Source: Rheinheimera tangshanensis
GTDB lineage: Bacteria; Pseudomonadota; Gammaproteobacteria; Enterobacterales; Alteromonadaceae
DNA: 64,000 nucleotides
Assembly (NCBI RefSeq): GCF_014645135.1
Contig: NZ_BMLH01000004.1
Span: 62,001 to 126,000, forward strand
Direction of reading: 5' to 3'
The position numbers were made by a program, and so were the translations under genes. Within the stretch, counting starts at the first letter, position 1, and each line of letters starts with the position of its first letter. Shown here in pieces: positions 24,642 through 34,893 of the stretch. Under the pieces are notes generated by a model. The model was given only the letters and a program-made list of their open reading frames with translations. It was not told where the DNA came from and ran no database searches.

Positions 24642-27290
24642 ATGACAGGCAAATTCAAATTGACCGTTGTAGCTTTAGCTATGACGCAAATTTTTGCTAT
24701 GCAGCATGCACAAGCGCAAAGCGAAGAAAATAGCACTCAACAAAACGCTGAAAAAGCACAGCAGCAAATTGAAACCATAGAAGTTAAAGGTTTTGGTGCC
24801 ACGCTGAGCAAGTCGTTAATGCAGAAAAAGTTTTCAGAATCAACGGTAGAAATTATCTCTACCGATGATTTAGGTCAGTTACCTGACGTGACTATCGCTG
24901 ACTCTCTGGGCCGTTTGCCTGGTGTAGCGGCAGAGCGTGACCGTGGTAATGCCAGTAGTATTTCTATCCGTGGTTTAGGTGCACGTTTAAACGCTGCCAC
25001 CATGAATGGCCGTGAAATTGTCAGTGCTGAGCCTAGCCGTGACGTACGTTACGAGCAATTCCCTGCCGAACTGATTAACTCAGTGGAAGTATATAAAAGC
25101 CCGATGGCGAATAACCTCGAGGGGGGGATCGCCGGTCTGGTTAATATGAATTTTGTCAGTCCTTTGGCAAAAGATAAACGCATGATCAATATCAGCGGTC
25201 ATCTGATGGATTACCAGATGGGAGATGATTTACCTGGTGCGGACAGTTCAGGTGAAAAAGCCAGTTTCTCTTATGTGGATCAATGGGCTGATAATTTTGG
25301 TGTGGTTTTTGGTATAACTTATCAGGATCAACCCTCAGTACAACGTGAAACCGCCTCGTACTCCTACAATAAAGTTGAAGCCGATCAAGGTGATGTAAAC
25401 GGCGACGGTATTAAAGAAGCTGCGCCATGGGGCGGTAAAGCCGGTACTAAAGTCGGCAACACCGAACGCGTTGGTAGTCTGATGATCCTCGAGTGGGAGC
25501 CTGCAGAGACAGTGAACCTGAAATACGATCTGTTTTATTCCAAATTTGATATTGAAGAGCGTGAAGATCAGTTCTGGTTTGATGGCTGGGGCAACTGGCA
25601 AGACAGCAATAACTGGGGTTACAACAATTCAGCCACGACTCCGACTATTGTGACCCGTCCTGATGGCTCACAACAACTGACTGGTGGCGGTATTTTATGG
25701 GGCGCGCATTCAGCCAATAACGCCACCTGGTTTCAGGAAAACCACCTGTTAAGTACGGGTTTAAAAACCACTGTAACCGGTGATGTCTGGACTTCAACTT
25801 ATGATGTTGGCTATTCAGAAGCGGGTATCGAGTCGCGTTGGGTCAATATTACTTCGGCTTATAATGGCCCAACTCCGCTGGATATCAGCTGGAGCAATGC
25901 CGGTGGTCGTTTAGCTATTCAAACTAATGAAGACATTGGTAACCCTGATTATTACAGCATCACAGGGATGAATGTTGATACAGATCGCGATTTAACCGAC
26001 GAAATGGTCAGTGTCAGAGCTGATTTTGAACGTAACATCGAATGGGGTGTGTTCGAAACACTGGTGATAGGTGGCCGTTACAGCGACCGCGATAAAGATA
26101 ACGATGTGCAAAGCTGGTGGCAGGCTCCTGTCAATACTGGCCTGACTGATTATGGTTACAGCTATCAGTTGGGTGGCGATTTTGTCTCGCCAAATCTGTA
26201 TGGCTTTAAAGACTGGAATTCGACTATGACTCAGGCCTTCGGTGGCATAGATGATCGTAGCCAGCATGCCAAAACGGATCAGGACAGAGTCAATAGCTGG
26301 TATGTAGGTGAAACCAACACTGCCGCTTATTTTATGTTGAAGATGGCTGGCGAATTAGGTGACTTACCCTACACAGGTAACTTTGGTGTGCGTTATGTCA
26401 GAACAGATTCAACGTCCTCAGGTTATCAGTTTAAAGACGGTACTTATTCGCCTATTTCTGTTGATCACGACTACGACGAAATTTTACCTGCCCTGAATAT
26501 GGTTTTCTCTGTCAGCGAAGAAGCTCAGGTGCGTTTTGGAATGTCGCGTGCGCTGTCACGTCCGCCTTTGGTAGAGATGCGTACAGGCTTCCAACTGGAC
26601 TCACAAAGCCCGGTTAAAACCGGTTCAGGTGGCAATCCAACCCTGGATCCATTTGTCGCGGATCAAATTGACTTAGGCTACGAGTATTACTGGTCCAGCG
26701 ACCAGGCTATGACAGTGTCTACTTTCTTTAAAGACTTAAAAACTCATGTCGGTAGTTCGACCGATGTAATGATAGTAGACGGTGTTGCCTATGACTTTAC
26801 CGGTCCTATTAACGGTGACGGTGGTCAAATCAAAGGCTTGGAGCTGATGTATCAGCAGGCTCTGACTATGTTACCTGCGCCATTTGATGGTTTAGGTTTC
26901 TACGCCAACTACTCACTGACTGACAGTAATGTGACCGAATTTGTGCCGGAAGATAATCCATTGCCTTTAGGTGGCTTATCCCGCCATGTGGGTAACCTGA
27001 CCTTGTGGTATTACAAAGCAGGTTTTGATGCCAAGGTCTCTTACAACTACCGTAGTGCCAACACCCGTGTTGGTAGCTGGACGCCAACGGAAATCACCAG
27101 AGCTAAAGCAGAACGTACTGTAGATGCCAGCTTGTCATACGAAGTGACAGAAGCCTTTAAGGTGATGTTGCAGGCACAAAACCTGACGAATGAAGAAGCT
27201 GTCACCTATTTTGATAACGATCCAAGCCGTCCGGCCAGTTATCAGGAATGGGGCCGTCGTTTCCTGTTAGGTTTCTCTTACTCCATGTAA
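24642..27290 (+). CDS. TonB-dependent receptor, likely for galactosides
   Basis: An 882-residue outer-membrane receptor. The signal peptide ends near QAQA (about residue 25), followed by a TonB-box-like ETIEVKGF, a plug domain (LPDVTIADSLGRLPGV, SSISIRGLG, GREIVS) and a beta barrel ending LLGFSYSM. The plug matches the Xanthomonas/Caulobacter TonB receptor type (TIGR01782), common in polysaccharide loci. Its place at the head of a galactose locus, behind a LacI operator, suggests import of galacto-oligosaccharides. AGGGGTAGGA precedes the ATG. A strong terminator follows. Confidence 0.93.
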   Translation: MTGKFKLTVVALAMTQIFAMQHAQAQSEENSTQQNAEKAQQQIETIEVKGFGATLSKSLMQKKFSESTVEIISTDDLGQLPDVTIADSLGRLPGVAAERDRGNASSISIRGLGARLNAATMNGREIVSAEPSRDVRYEQFPAELINSVEVYKSPMANNLEGGIAGLVNMNFVSPLAKDKRMINISGHLMDYQMGDDLPGADSSGEKASFSYVDQWADNFGVVFGITYQDQPSVQRETASYSYNKVEADQGDVNGDGIKEAAPWGGKAGTKVGNTERVGSLMILEWEPAETVNLKYDLFYSKFDIEEREDQFWFDGWGNWQDSNNWGYNNSATTPTIVTRPDGSQQLTGGGILWGAHSANNATWFQENHLLSTGLKTTVTGDVWTSTYDVGYSEAGIESRWVNITSAYNGPTPLDISWSNAGGRLAIQTNEDIGNPDYYSITGMNVDTDRDLTDEMVSVRADFERNIEWGVFETLVIGGRYSDRDKDNDVQSWWQAPVNTGLTDYGYSYQLGGDFVSPNLYGFKDWNSTMTQAFGGIDDRSQHAKTDQDRVNSWYVGETNTAAYFMLKMAGELGDLPYTGNFGVRYVRTDSTSSGYQFKDGTYSPISVDHDYDEILPALNMVFSVSEEAQVRFGMSRALSRPPLVEMRTGFQLDSQSPVKTGSGGNPTLDPFVADQIDLGYEYYWSSDQAMTVSTFFKDLKTHVGSSTDVMIVDGVAYDFTGPINGDGGQIKGLELMYQQALTMLPAPFDGLGFYANYSLTDSNVTEFVPEDNPLPLGGLSRHVGNLTLWYYKAGFDAKVSYNYRSANTRVGSWTPTEITRAKAERTVDASLSYEVTEAFKVMLQAQNLTNEEAVTYFDNDPSRPASYQEWGRRFLLGFSYSM

Positions 27291-27311
27291 GTAGCCTGTT
27301 ATTCAGCAGAT

Positions 27312-27337
27312 AAAACCCGGCCTTAGGGCCGGGTTTT
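27312..27337 (+). terminator. rho-independent terminator after the TonB receptor
   Basis: Perfect 11-bp inverted repeat AAAACCCGGCC / GGCCGGGTTTT with a TTAG loop. It separates the receptor from the enzyme genes downstream, which then need read-through or their own promoter. Confidence 0.92.
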
Positions 27338-27370
27338 CTGAAGAAAATCATTTTCACGGAAGCCAGACTG

Positions 27371-28078
27371 ATGTCCTTATCTCCCTCTCATATTCTGCTG
27401 ACTGGTGCCTCATCGGGCATAGGCCGTGCTTTGGCTGTGGCTTTAGCGGCGCAAGGCCATAGCTTAAGTTTATGTGGGCGTGATCCTGTCAAGTTAGCTC
27501 AGACCCTCGCTTTGCTGCCAAACGATTCTCCAGTGTTCAGCCAGTGTTTTTCGGTGACAGAACCAGCCGCTATCCAACAGTTTTGCCAACAGGCCACACA
27601 GCAGTTTGGTCAGGTCGATGTGCTGATTAATTGTGCTGGCGGTAATAGCAGTCGAAAAGCTGCCATAGATCCGGATTGGTTAGCTCTGCAGCAGATGATG
27701 CAGCTGAACTTTTATGCGCCGCTGCATTTTATCCAGCAGTTGGTGCCGGGGATGCAGCAGCAAGGAAAAGGCATAGTGCTGAATGTGCTATCCACTGTAT
27801 GTTTATTTTCTAACCCCGGTATTTCCGCTTATAGCGCCAGCAAGGCAGCGCTTGATAGCTACAGCAAAGTGCTGCGTAAAGAGCTAAACGGCACAGGAGT
27901 AAAGGTGTTGTCTCTTTATCCTGGCGGGGTAGATACCGAATTTCGTGTTGCCAGCAGACCTGATTATTTGTCTGCTGAAGAGGTAGCTGACGCCATTCTG
28001 CTGATGCTGGCAAGCTCAGCCAAAGCTCATATCCACGAGCTGGTGGTCAGGCCTTCGATTGAAACTAATTTTTGCTAA
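27371..28078 (+). CDS. short-chain dehydrogenase/reductase
   Basis: A 235-residue classical SDR. The cofactor motif TGASSGIG is at about residues 11-18, NCAGG replaces the usual NNAG, and the catalytic YSASK is at about residue 152. NADP preference is suggested by the basic residue in LCGRDP. The substrate is unknown. Its place between the receptor and the GH2 gene suggests a role with galactose or an aglycone, but this is an inference. Confidence 0.88.
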   Translation: MSLSPSHILLTGASSGIGRALAVALAAQGHSLSLCGRDPVKLAQTLALLPNDSPVFSQCFSVTEPAAIQQFCQQATQQFGQVDVLINCAGGNSSRKAAIDPDWLALQQMMQLNFYAPLHFIQQLVPGMQQQGKGIVLNVLSTVCLFSNPGISAYSASKAALDSYSKVLRKELNGTGVKVLSLYPGGVDTEFRVASRPDYLSAEEVADAILLMLASSAKAHIHELVVRPSIETNFC

Positions 28079-28119
28079 GTCCTGTGCAGTAAAGCAGGCG
28101 TATTAAAAGGAATTCTCCA

Positions 28120-30486
28120 GTGTTGAAGTACTTCATACAATCTTTGGCTGTGTTGGCCTTATTGCTGCAGTATGCATGCAGCCCGGTTGCCGAATCTTCT
28201 AAGGGCGAGCAGTCACCGAAAGTTGCAGTAGCCACAGAGCAGAATTTAAATGCGGACTGGCAGTTTTATAAAAGTCAGTCTGCTGATTTAACGGCAAAAC
28301 CAGAAGACTGGCAGCAGGTCAACTTACCTCATACGCCACAGATTGAGCCTTTGCTGGTGAATAACCAATGGCAGGGTTTTGCCTGGTACCAAAAGTCTCT
28401 TACCATAGCGCCAGAGTGGCAAGGTAAGCAGCTACTGATCCGTTTTGAAGCGGCGATGAATCATGCTCAGGTCTGGTTAGGCGATAAACTGATAGGCGAG
28501 CATTTGGGCGGCTATTTGCCTTTTACTCTTGATTTAACGCCTTATGTCGCCGCAGGGCAGACTTATCAACTGACCGTCAAACTGGATAACAGAGACAACG
28601 AAGTGACAGGGCCGAAACCTTTGGCTCAACTGGATTTTAATACCTACGGTGGTTTATATCGCGACGTACGTTTACTGATTAAAAACCCTGTGCATATCAC
28701 AGATGAAATGCTGGCCAATGAAGTGGCTGGGGGCGGTATTTTTGTTACTTATCCAAAAGTGGATAAAACAGAATCCGTTGTTGCGGTAAAAACCCAGTTA
28801 GTGAATAAATCTACTGCAGGCGCAGAACTGGAATTAGTGCAGCAGTTGTTTGCCGGTGAGCAGTTAGTGACAGAAGTCAGCTCAGGTCCCATTCAACTGG
28901 CGGCCGGGGCTAAGGTAGATCAGCAGCAACAGCTGAGGGTGAAAAATCCGAGCCTGTGGAGCCCGGCTAGTCCGTTTTTATACAGCCTGAACACAGTACT
29001 GAAACAAAATGGCGATGTGATTGAGCGTCAGCAGCAACAGATAGGTATCCGCAGTTTTGCCTTTAACGATAAACACCAGCTGCTGATTAACGGCGAGCTT
29101 ACTTTTTTACGCGGCGTAAACCGCCATCAGGAATACCCTCATGTCGGTTATGCCACTTCGCCTCAGGCCGACTACCGAGACGCGGTGAAAATTAAATCTG
29201 CTGGTTTTGATTATGTACGTTTATCGCATTACCCACATTCCAAAGCTTTTATGCAGGCAGCAGATGAACTGGGTTTAGTGCTGATGAATGCGATTTTAGG
29301 CTGGCAGTATTATCAGCCAACCGAAGCTTTCCGTGCTCAGACGATACAGAGTTGCCGCGATTTAATCCGCCGTGATCGTAACCACGCCAGCGTCTTGGCC
29401 TGGGAATGTTCACTGAATGAATCTGCTATGCCGGATGAATTTGTTGCAACCTTACACAACACAGTCAAACAAGAGTTTCCTGGTGCTTATTCTGCCGGCT
29501 GGCAGCATGGCTACGATATGTACCTGCAAGCGCGTCAGCACCGTCAGATGCATTATGAAACACCCACAGTGCCTTACAATGTGTCTGAGTACGGCGACTG
29601 GGAATATTATGCGCAAAATGCTGGTTTTAATCAGGACAGCTGGGGGGATTTGAAAGAAGAAGCCCGTACCAGCCGTCAGTTATTAAGCCATGGTGAAGCC
29701 CGTTTATTACAGCAAGCCCGTAATGTACAGGAAGCTCATAACGACAACCTGACGACACCTGCTTATGCCGATGGTTATTGGGTAATGTTCGATTACAACA
29801 GGGGTTATGCCCAGGATCTGGAAGCATCCGGTATTATGAGCATTTACCGTTTGCCTAAATACAGCTACTACTTTTACCAAAGCCAGCGCCCGGCGTCGGA
29901 ACAATCCGATAAGTATCAGTCTGGTCCCATGGTCTTTATCGCCAGTGAATGGCAACAAGGTTCCAGTGCACAAGTGCGCGTTTTCAGTAATGCTGAAGAG
30001 GTTGAGCTGTTTTTAAATGGCGTGCTGGTTAGCCGTAATGAGCCATCGACAGATAAATTTTCGACCCATTTGCCACATCCGCCTTTTGAGTTTGATGTAA
30101 AAGAGTTCAAGGCAGGGCAGCTAGTGGCCAAAGCTTATATCGCAGGCAAAGAGGTGGCGACTCATCAGGTGACGACTCCTGATCGTGCTGCCAGCTTAAA
30201 GCTGACCGTCGACACCAGTGGTGTAGCGCCTGTGGCTGGTGATTTAGTCTTTGTGTATGCACAAGTGCTGGACAAAAACGGCCAGTTGGTACCTTTAAAT
30301 AACCAAATTATTGAATTTAAAGCCAGTGGTGATATTGAAGTGATCAACCCTGAACCTGCTTTTACTGAACAAGGCAAAGCCGCTGTGTTAGTGAAACTAG
30401 GTGCTGAATTTAGCCAGGCTAAGCTTGAAGCCAACTCCAAAGTATTGGCGATCAAAAGCGAAGCTATCTCTATAACAAAGGAATAA
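28120..30486 (+). CDS. GH2 beta-galactosidase-like enzyme, exported
   Basis: A 788-residue glycoside hydrolase family 2 enzyme. After a signal sequence ending QYAC (possible lipoprotein with an atypical lipobox), it has a sugar-binding jelly roll (about 35-195, including GGLYRDVRL), an Ig-like domain, a TIM barrel with [12 protein letters not shown], the acid/base Glu in WECSLNES (about 437) and the nucleophile in [13 protein letters not shown]-terminal DUF4982-like and Ig-like part follows. The gal genes directly downstream argue for beta-galactosidase activity rather than glucuronidase. GTG 28120 has AAGGA 8 nt upstream. Confidence 0.88.
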   Translation: MLKYFIQSLAVLALLLQYACSPVAESSKGEQSPKVAVATEQNLNADWQFYKSQSADLTAKPEDWQQVNLPHTPQIEPLLVNNQWQGFAWYQKSLTIAPEWQGKQLLIRFEAAMNHAQVWLGDKLIGEHLGGYLPFTLDLTPYVAAGQTYQLTVKLDNRDNEVTGPKPLAQLDFNTYGGLYRDVRLLIKNPVHITDEMLANEVAGGGIFVTYPKVDKTESVVAVKTQLVNKSTAGAELELVQQLFAGEQLVTEVSSGPIQLAAGAKVDQQQQLRVKNPSLWSPASPFLYSLNTVLKQNGDVIERQQQQIGIRSFAFNDKHQLLINGELTFLRGVNRHQEYPHVGYATSPQADYRDAVKIKSAGFDYVRLSHYPHSKAFMQAADELGLVLMNAILGWQYYQPTEAFRAQTIQSCRDLIRRDRNHASVLAWECSLNESAMPDEFVATLHNTVKQEFPGAYSAGWQHGYDMYLQARQHRQMHYETPTVPYNVSEYGDWEYYAQNAGFNQDSWGDLKEEARTSRQLLSHGEARLLQQARNVQEAHNDNLTTPAYADGYWVMFDYNRGYAQDLEASGIMSIYRLPKYSYYFYQSQRPASEQSDKYQSGPMVFIASEWQQGSSAQVRVFSNAEEVELFLNGVLVSRNEPSTDKFSTHLPHPPFEFDVKEFKAGQLVAKAYIAGKEVATHQVTTPDRAASLKLTVDTSGVAPVAGDLVFVYAQVLDKNGQLVPLNNQIIEFKASGDIEVINPEPAFTEQGKAAVLVKLGAEFSQAKLEANSKVLAIKSEAISITKE

Positions 30487-30490
30487 CAGT

Positions 30491-31510
30491 ATGCGTATTT
30501 TAGTCACGGGTGGCGCTGGTTATATAGGCTCTCATACTTGTCTGGAGTTACTCAATTCTGGCCATCAGGTCGTGGTAGTCGACAACCTGAGTAACAGTAG
30601 TGTTGAGGCGTTAAAACGGGTCGAGCAACTGACAGGCCAGAGCATTAAGTTTTATCAGGCCGATATTCGTGATGAAAAAGCGCTTTCTGCTATCTTTGCT
30701 GCGGAAAAAGTGGATGCAGTTATTCACTTTGCCGGTTCTAAAGCTGTTGGTGAATCTGTTGCTAAACCTTTGTTTTATTATGAAAACAATGTCAGCGCTT
30801 CAGGCTTACTGATGCAGGTGATGTTGCAGCATCAGGTCAAAACACTGGTATTTAGCTCCTCAGCTACTGTCTACGGCGAGCCGGTATCGTCGCCAATACG
30901 GGAAGATTTTGCCGTCCACCCTGAAAGTCCTTATGGTCGTTCCAAGCTGATGGTGGAGCAGATCATGTCTGATCTGGTGGTGGCTCAACCAGATTTCAGC
31001 GCCATAAGTCTGCGTTACTTTAACCCTGTAGGTGCACATGAGTCAGGCTTGATTGGTGAGGACCCAAATGGTATTCCAAATAACCTGATGCCTTTTATTA
31101 ATCAGGTGGCTATAGGCCGCAGGCCCTATTTATCTGTGTTTGGTGATGATTACGACACGCCGGATGGGACTGGCGTGCGGGATTATATCCATGTCTGTGA
31201 TTTAGCCTCAGGCCATGTCAAAGCTTTAGAAACTCTGCATCAGAATGCCGGTTTTCATGTGTTTAACTTAGGCACTGGCCAGGGCGTTTCTGTGCTGGAA
31301 ATGGTCGATGCTTACCGTCGTATTTCAGGCCAGCTGATCGCCTATCAGGTGGCGCCACGTCGTCCCGGTGATATCGCTTGTTATTACGGTGACCCTTCTT
31401 TAGCGGCGGAAAAACTCGGCTGGAAAGCAGAGCGGGGTTTGGATCAGATGGTAGCGGATAGTTGGAAGTGGCAGAAATTAAACCCCCACGGTTATACCCG
31501 TCGTTCTTGA
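30491..31510 (+). CDS. galE: UDP-glucose 4-epimerase
   Basis: A 339-residue extended SDR that interconverts UDP-galactose and UDP-glucose. NAD-binding [11 protein letters not shown] is at residues 5-15, the Ser of [10 protein letters not shown] and the catalytic YGRSK follow, and the segment [11 protein letters not shown] is typical of GalE. The length equals that of E. coli GalE. It starts 5 bp after the GH2 stop with AAGGA at normal distance, so it is in one operon with GH2. Confidence 0.97.
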   Translation: MRILVTGGAGYIGSHTCLELLNSGHQVVVVDNLSNSSVEALKRVEQLTGQSIKFYQADIRDEKALSAIFAAEKVDAVIHFAGSKAVGESVAKPLFYYENNVSASGLLMQVMLQHQVKTLVFSSSATVYGEPVSSPIREDFAVHPESPYGRSKLMVEQIMSDLVVAQPDFSAISLRYFNPVGAHESGLIGEDPNGIPNNLMPFINQVAIGRRPYLSVFGDDYDTPDGTGVRDYIHVCDLASGHVKALETLHQNAGFHVFNLGTGQGVSVLEMVDAYRRISGQLIAYQVAPRRPGDIACYYGDPSLAAEKLGWKAERGLDQMVADSWKWQKLNPHGYTRRS

Positions 31511-31517
31511 CGCTGCA

Positions 31518-31611
31518 GCTTTGTTGACTGCGTATTCAAGCCCCAGTCACATAGGTAACTATGCTCCTGGGGTCTTGAACACTTGTCGCCTCGCTGCAAC
31601 GGCAATTACTT
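31518..31611. repeat. intergenic repeat, copy B (94 bp), between galE and galT
   Basis: Related to 19737-19829. This copy can fold: CAAGCCCCAG (31537-31546) pairs with CTGGGGTCTTG (31567-31577) with one bulge, and ATAG/CTAT pair inside. It resembles intergenic palindromic repeats of other marine gammaproteobacteria. Its place inside the gal operon may affect mRNA stability or read-through. Confidence 0.75.
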
Positions 31612-31656
31612 AGGGTATGTAAAACGTAGGAATTAAGTGAAAGGTTGGAGTTATAA

Positions 31657-32727
31657 ATGTCTGAATTTAATGCAAAAGATCATCCGCACCGCAGATACAA
31701 CCCTTTGACCGGGGATTGGGTGCTGGTATCGCCACACAGAGCGAAAAGACCATGGCAGGGGCAGATTGAAACTGCAGCTACCGAGCAGAATCCTTCTTAT
31801 GACCATAGCTGTTTTTTATGTCCAACCAACACTCGTATTTCAGGTGACGTAAATCCTGACTATAAAAAGCCTTATGTCTTTACCAATGACTTTGCTGCTT
31901 TAACCGCAGATACACCTTTTTATCAGCGCTCAGACGATGATTTATTTGTATTAAAAGCAGAGCGTGGCACCAGCAGGGTAATTTGTTATTCACCGGATCA
32001 CAGCCTGACGATGCCTGAGCTGAGTGTGGCTGATATTCAGAACATAGTGGAAGAATGGATCCGCCAGTACAAAGACTTATCCAAAACCTACAACTGGGTG
32101 CAGGTGTTTGAAAACAAAGGCGCTATTAACGGCTGCTCTAATCCGCATCCTCATGGTCAGATTTGGGCCAACAGCACTGTGCCTACTTTGCCTGCCAAAG
32201 CCGATCAAGCGCAGCGTGAATATTTAGCTAAACACGGCAAAAACCTGTTACTCAATTATGCTGCTTTGGAGCAACAAAGTGGCGAACGTACTGTAGTGGA
32301 AAACGAGCATTGGCTGGTCGTAGTACCATTCTGGGCCAGCTGGCCTTTTGAAACTCTGGTATTGCCAAAAGCTCATGTACGCCGGATGGAAGAATTAACT
32401 TCAGAGCAGCAGGCGGCGCTGGCGGACATTCTGCAGCAAATTACTATTCGCTACGATAACCTATTCCAGTGCTCTTTCCCTTATTCGATGGGCTGGCATA
32501 GTGCGCCTTATCAGAATGATGCTGGCGCTGAGACGTCAGAAAGCATCGATCACTGGCAGCTGCATGGCCATTTTTACCCGCCGTTATTGCGTTCTGCCAC
32601 CATTAAAAAGTTTATGGTGGGCTACGAAATGCTGGCTGAAACCCAACGTGATATGACTCCTGAACAGGCTGCTGAACGCTTAAAACAGCAAAGTCCTGTG
32701 CATTACAAACAGCAGAGCAAGGTTTAA
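31657..32727 (+). CDS. galT: galactose-1-phosphate uridylyltransferase
   Basis: A 356-residue HIT-superfamily enzyme that exchanges UMP between UDP-glucose and galactose-1-phosphate. It begins with [26 protein letters not shown], has zinc-site cysteines in CFLCPTN, and the active-site HPH in [10 protein letters not shown] (about residue 166). The C-terminal [24 protein letters not shown] is typical. It ends 5 bp before the galK start. Confidence 0.97.
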   Translation: MSEFNAKDHPHRRYNPLTGDWVLVSPHRAKRPWQGQIETAATEQNPSYDHSCFLCPTNTRISGDVNPDYKKPYVFTNDFAALTADTPFYQRSDDDLFVLKAERGTSRVICYSPDHSLTMPELSVADIQNIVEEWIRQYKDLSKTYNWVQVFENKGAINGCSNPHPHGQIWANSTVPTLPAKADQAQREYLAKHGKNLLLNYAALEQQSGERTVVENEHWLVVVPFWASWPFETLVLPKAHVRRMEELTSEQQAALADILQQITIRYDNLFQCSFPYSMGWHSAPYQNDAGAETSESIDHWQLHGHFYPPLLRSATIKKFMVGYEMLAETQRDMTPEQAAERLKQQSPVHYKQQSKV

Positions 32728-32732
32728 TACAG

Positions 32733-33840
32733 ATGCAATTACTAAAGCAAGTACAGCAGGCATTTGCCGAACATTATCAGCAGCAGGGCGAATTTGCCTT
32801 CAGAGCACCGTGTCTTACCATGCGCTATTAACTACGACACTGTGGTGGTTGCTACACCTCGCAATGACAAAAAGGTGCGGGTGCTGGCGCTGGATTATCA
32901 GCAGCAAGTGGATGAGTTTGAACTGACGTTTCCGCTGGATAAACATCCGAAGTACCAATGGGCCAACTATGTCCGTGGTGTGGCCAACAGCCTGATGCAA
33001 AAAGGTTTTAACCTGGTAGGTTGTGACTTAGCTATCAGCGGCAATGTGCCACAAGGGGTAGGTTTAAGCTCTTCAGCGTCCTTAGAAGTCGCTTTGGGCC
33101 TGACCTACAGCACTTTGGCGGGCGTTGAACTCTCCAGCCGTGACAATGCGCTCAATGGTCAGCATGCAGAAAACCACTTTGTTGGCTGCAACTGCGGCAT
33201 TATGGATCAGCTGATTTCTGCGCAGGGCAAAGCCGCTCATGCGTTATTGATTGATTGTCGCAGCCTCGACAGCACAGCAGTTTCAGTGCCCACAGATATG
33301 GCTGTGATGATTATCAACTCCAATGTAAAACGTGGCCTAGTGGATAGCGAATACAACACCCGCCGTCGTCAGTGTGAAGAAGCTGCCGCTATTTTTGGTG
33401 TCAAAGCCTTACGGGATGTCAGCTGGACTACTTTTGCTGCGAAGCAAGGTGAACTGGATCCAGTAGTGGCCAAACGTGCCCGCCATGTGATTACTGAAAA
33501 CGATCGCACTGAATTAGCCGCTAAAGCTTTAGCTGAGCACGATATTAAGCTTTTGAGCCGCTTAATGGCTGAATCTCACTTGTCGATGAAAAACGACTTT
33601 GAAATCACTGTGCCAGCTATCGATGCGCTGGTGGAGATGATTGGCAACACTTTAGGTGATACAGGCGGTGTGCGGATGACAGGCGGTGGTTTTGGTGGTT
33701 GTGTGGTGGCTTTAGTGCCACAGGGCCGTGTAGATGATATTCGTGCTTTGGTGGAACGTGAGTACCCGGCACAAACCGGTTTAACAGCCGGTATTTTTGT
33801 CTGCACCGCCAGTCAGGGCGCAGAGCAGATTCTGGCATGA
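32733..33840 (+). pseudogene. galK: galactokinase disrupted by an internal 47-nt deletion
   Basis: The natural start is ATG 32733. It reads [20 protein letters not shown] and FAFRAP as in galactokinases, then after CCG (32808-32810) leaves the GalK frame and stops at TAA 32829-32831. GalK-like sequence resumes in another frame at GTC 32812 (VLPCAINYD) and is intact to the end. A normal GalK has about 16 residues between these points (E. coli GRVNLIGEHTDYNDGF), or 48 nt; here there is 1 nt. The lost segment is the galactokinase signature that binds galactose and carries the catalytic arginine. The base Asp (CGIMDQLIS) and the GGGFGG loop remain. A restart at an upstream TTG cannot restore the motif. 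Confidence 0.88.
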
Positions 33841-34796
33841 ACCAGAGCCCAATAGCCTTAGATAAAGGCACAGGTTTAGAAGTAGAGTTGTTGCCTTTTG
33901 GCGCAACAATCCGCTCTATCCGCCTGTTTGGTCAGGAGCTGACGCTGAATTATCCGCAAGTGGCAGATTATCAAACAGATGAGTTTTATCTGGGCGCTAC
34001 TGCAGGTCGGGTTGCTAATCGTATTGCCAATGGCCGTTTTGAACTTAATGGCACAAGCTATCAGCTTGATTGTAATAATGGCCCCAATCACTTACATGGT
34101 GGTGTGACTGGTTTTAACCGCCGTCAGTGGCAAGTGCTGAAGCAGCAAGCTGACTCGGTGCAATTGTATTTACGCTCTGCCGATGGTGACCAGGGCTATC
34201 CGGGCGCAGTGCAGGTCTGGCAGCAGTTCCGTATTGTTGATCAGCAGTTGGAGTTGTCCTTTTTAGCCATGTCCAACAAAGATACTGTACTGAATTTAAC
34301 CAATCATTGTTATTTCAATCTGAATAACGACGGTACTTCTATTGAAAACCATCAGTTACAGATCACAGCACCCCATTATTTGCCAACAGATGAAAGTGCC
34401 ATCCCAACCTCAGAGCGCCGTGCAGTAGCAGGCACAGCTTTTGACTTTAGCCAGGCTAAATTAGTCGGATCTGCACTTTTGCAGCAGGACCCGCAGCTGG
34501 CCTTGGCCAATGGTTTTGACCACTGTTTTATCTGGCAAGGTGCTGATGCTGCAGAGTTAAAACGGATGGCGGTATTAAGCTCAGCTCAAAGTGGCCGTCA
34601 GCTTGAAGTATTCAGCACTCAGCCTGGTTTACAGCTTTATACAGGGAATTTTCTGGCTGTACCTTTTACACCACGACAGGGGCTTTGTCTGGAAGCCCAG
34701 GGCTGGCCTGATGCGATTAATCAACTTGGCTTTCCCAGCACTCTGCTCAAAGCAGGTGAGTTGTATCAGCAACTAATAGTGTATAAATTCAGTTAG
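33837..34796 (+). CDS. galM: galactose mutarotase (aldose 1-epimerase)
   Basis: A 319-residue enzyme that interconverts alpha and beta galactose for GalK. Family landmarks are [12 protein letters not shown], the substrate histidine in NGPNHLHGG, the catalytic acid His in [11 protein letters not shown], and the catalytic base Glu in [13 protein letters not shown] near the C-terminus. The ATG overlaps the galK stop (ATGA), the usual tight coupling. The reading frame is intact even though galK is broken. Confidence 0.95.
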   Translation: MNQSPIALDKGTGLEVELLPFGATIRSIRLFGQELTLNYPQVADYQTDEFYLGATAGRVANRIANGRFELNGTSYQLDCNNGPNHLHGGVTGFNRRQWQVLKQQADSVQLYLRSADGDQGYPGAVQVWQQFRIVDQQLELSFLAMSNKDTVLNLTNHCYFNLNNDGTSIENHQLQITAPHYLPTDESAIPTSERRAVAGTAFDFSQAKLVGSALLQQDPQLALANGFDHCFIWQGADAAELKRMAVLSSAQSGRQLEVFSTQPGLQLYTGNFLAVPFTPRQGLCLEAQGWPDAINQLGFPSTLLKAGELYQQLIVYKFS

Positions 34797-34893
34797 CTAA
34801 AAAACTGGTAACCATAACAACAAGACATACCCGGCTGTTCTGATGTTGCAGCGCAGCAACATCAGCGACGGGTAAAACAGGGTAAGGATAAAG

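Noticed and set aside
32733-33840. Programmed frameshifting to rescue galK
   Set aside because: A frameshift could join the two frames but cannot restore the missing 16-residue galactokinase signature, and no slippery site is seen.
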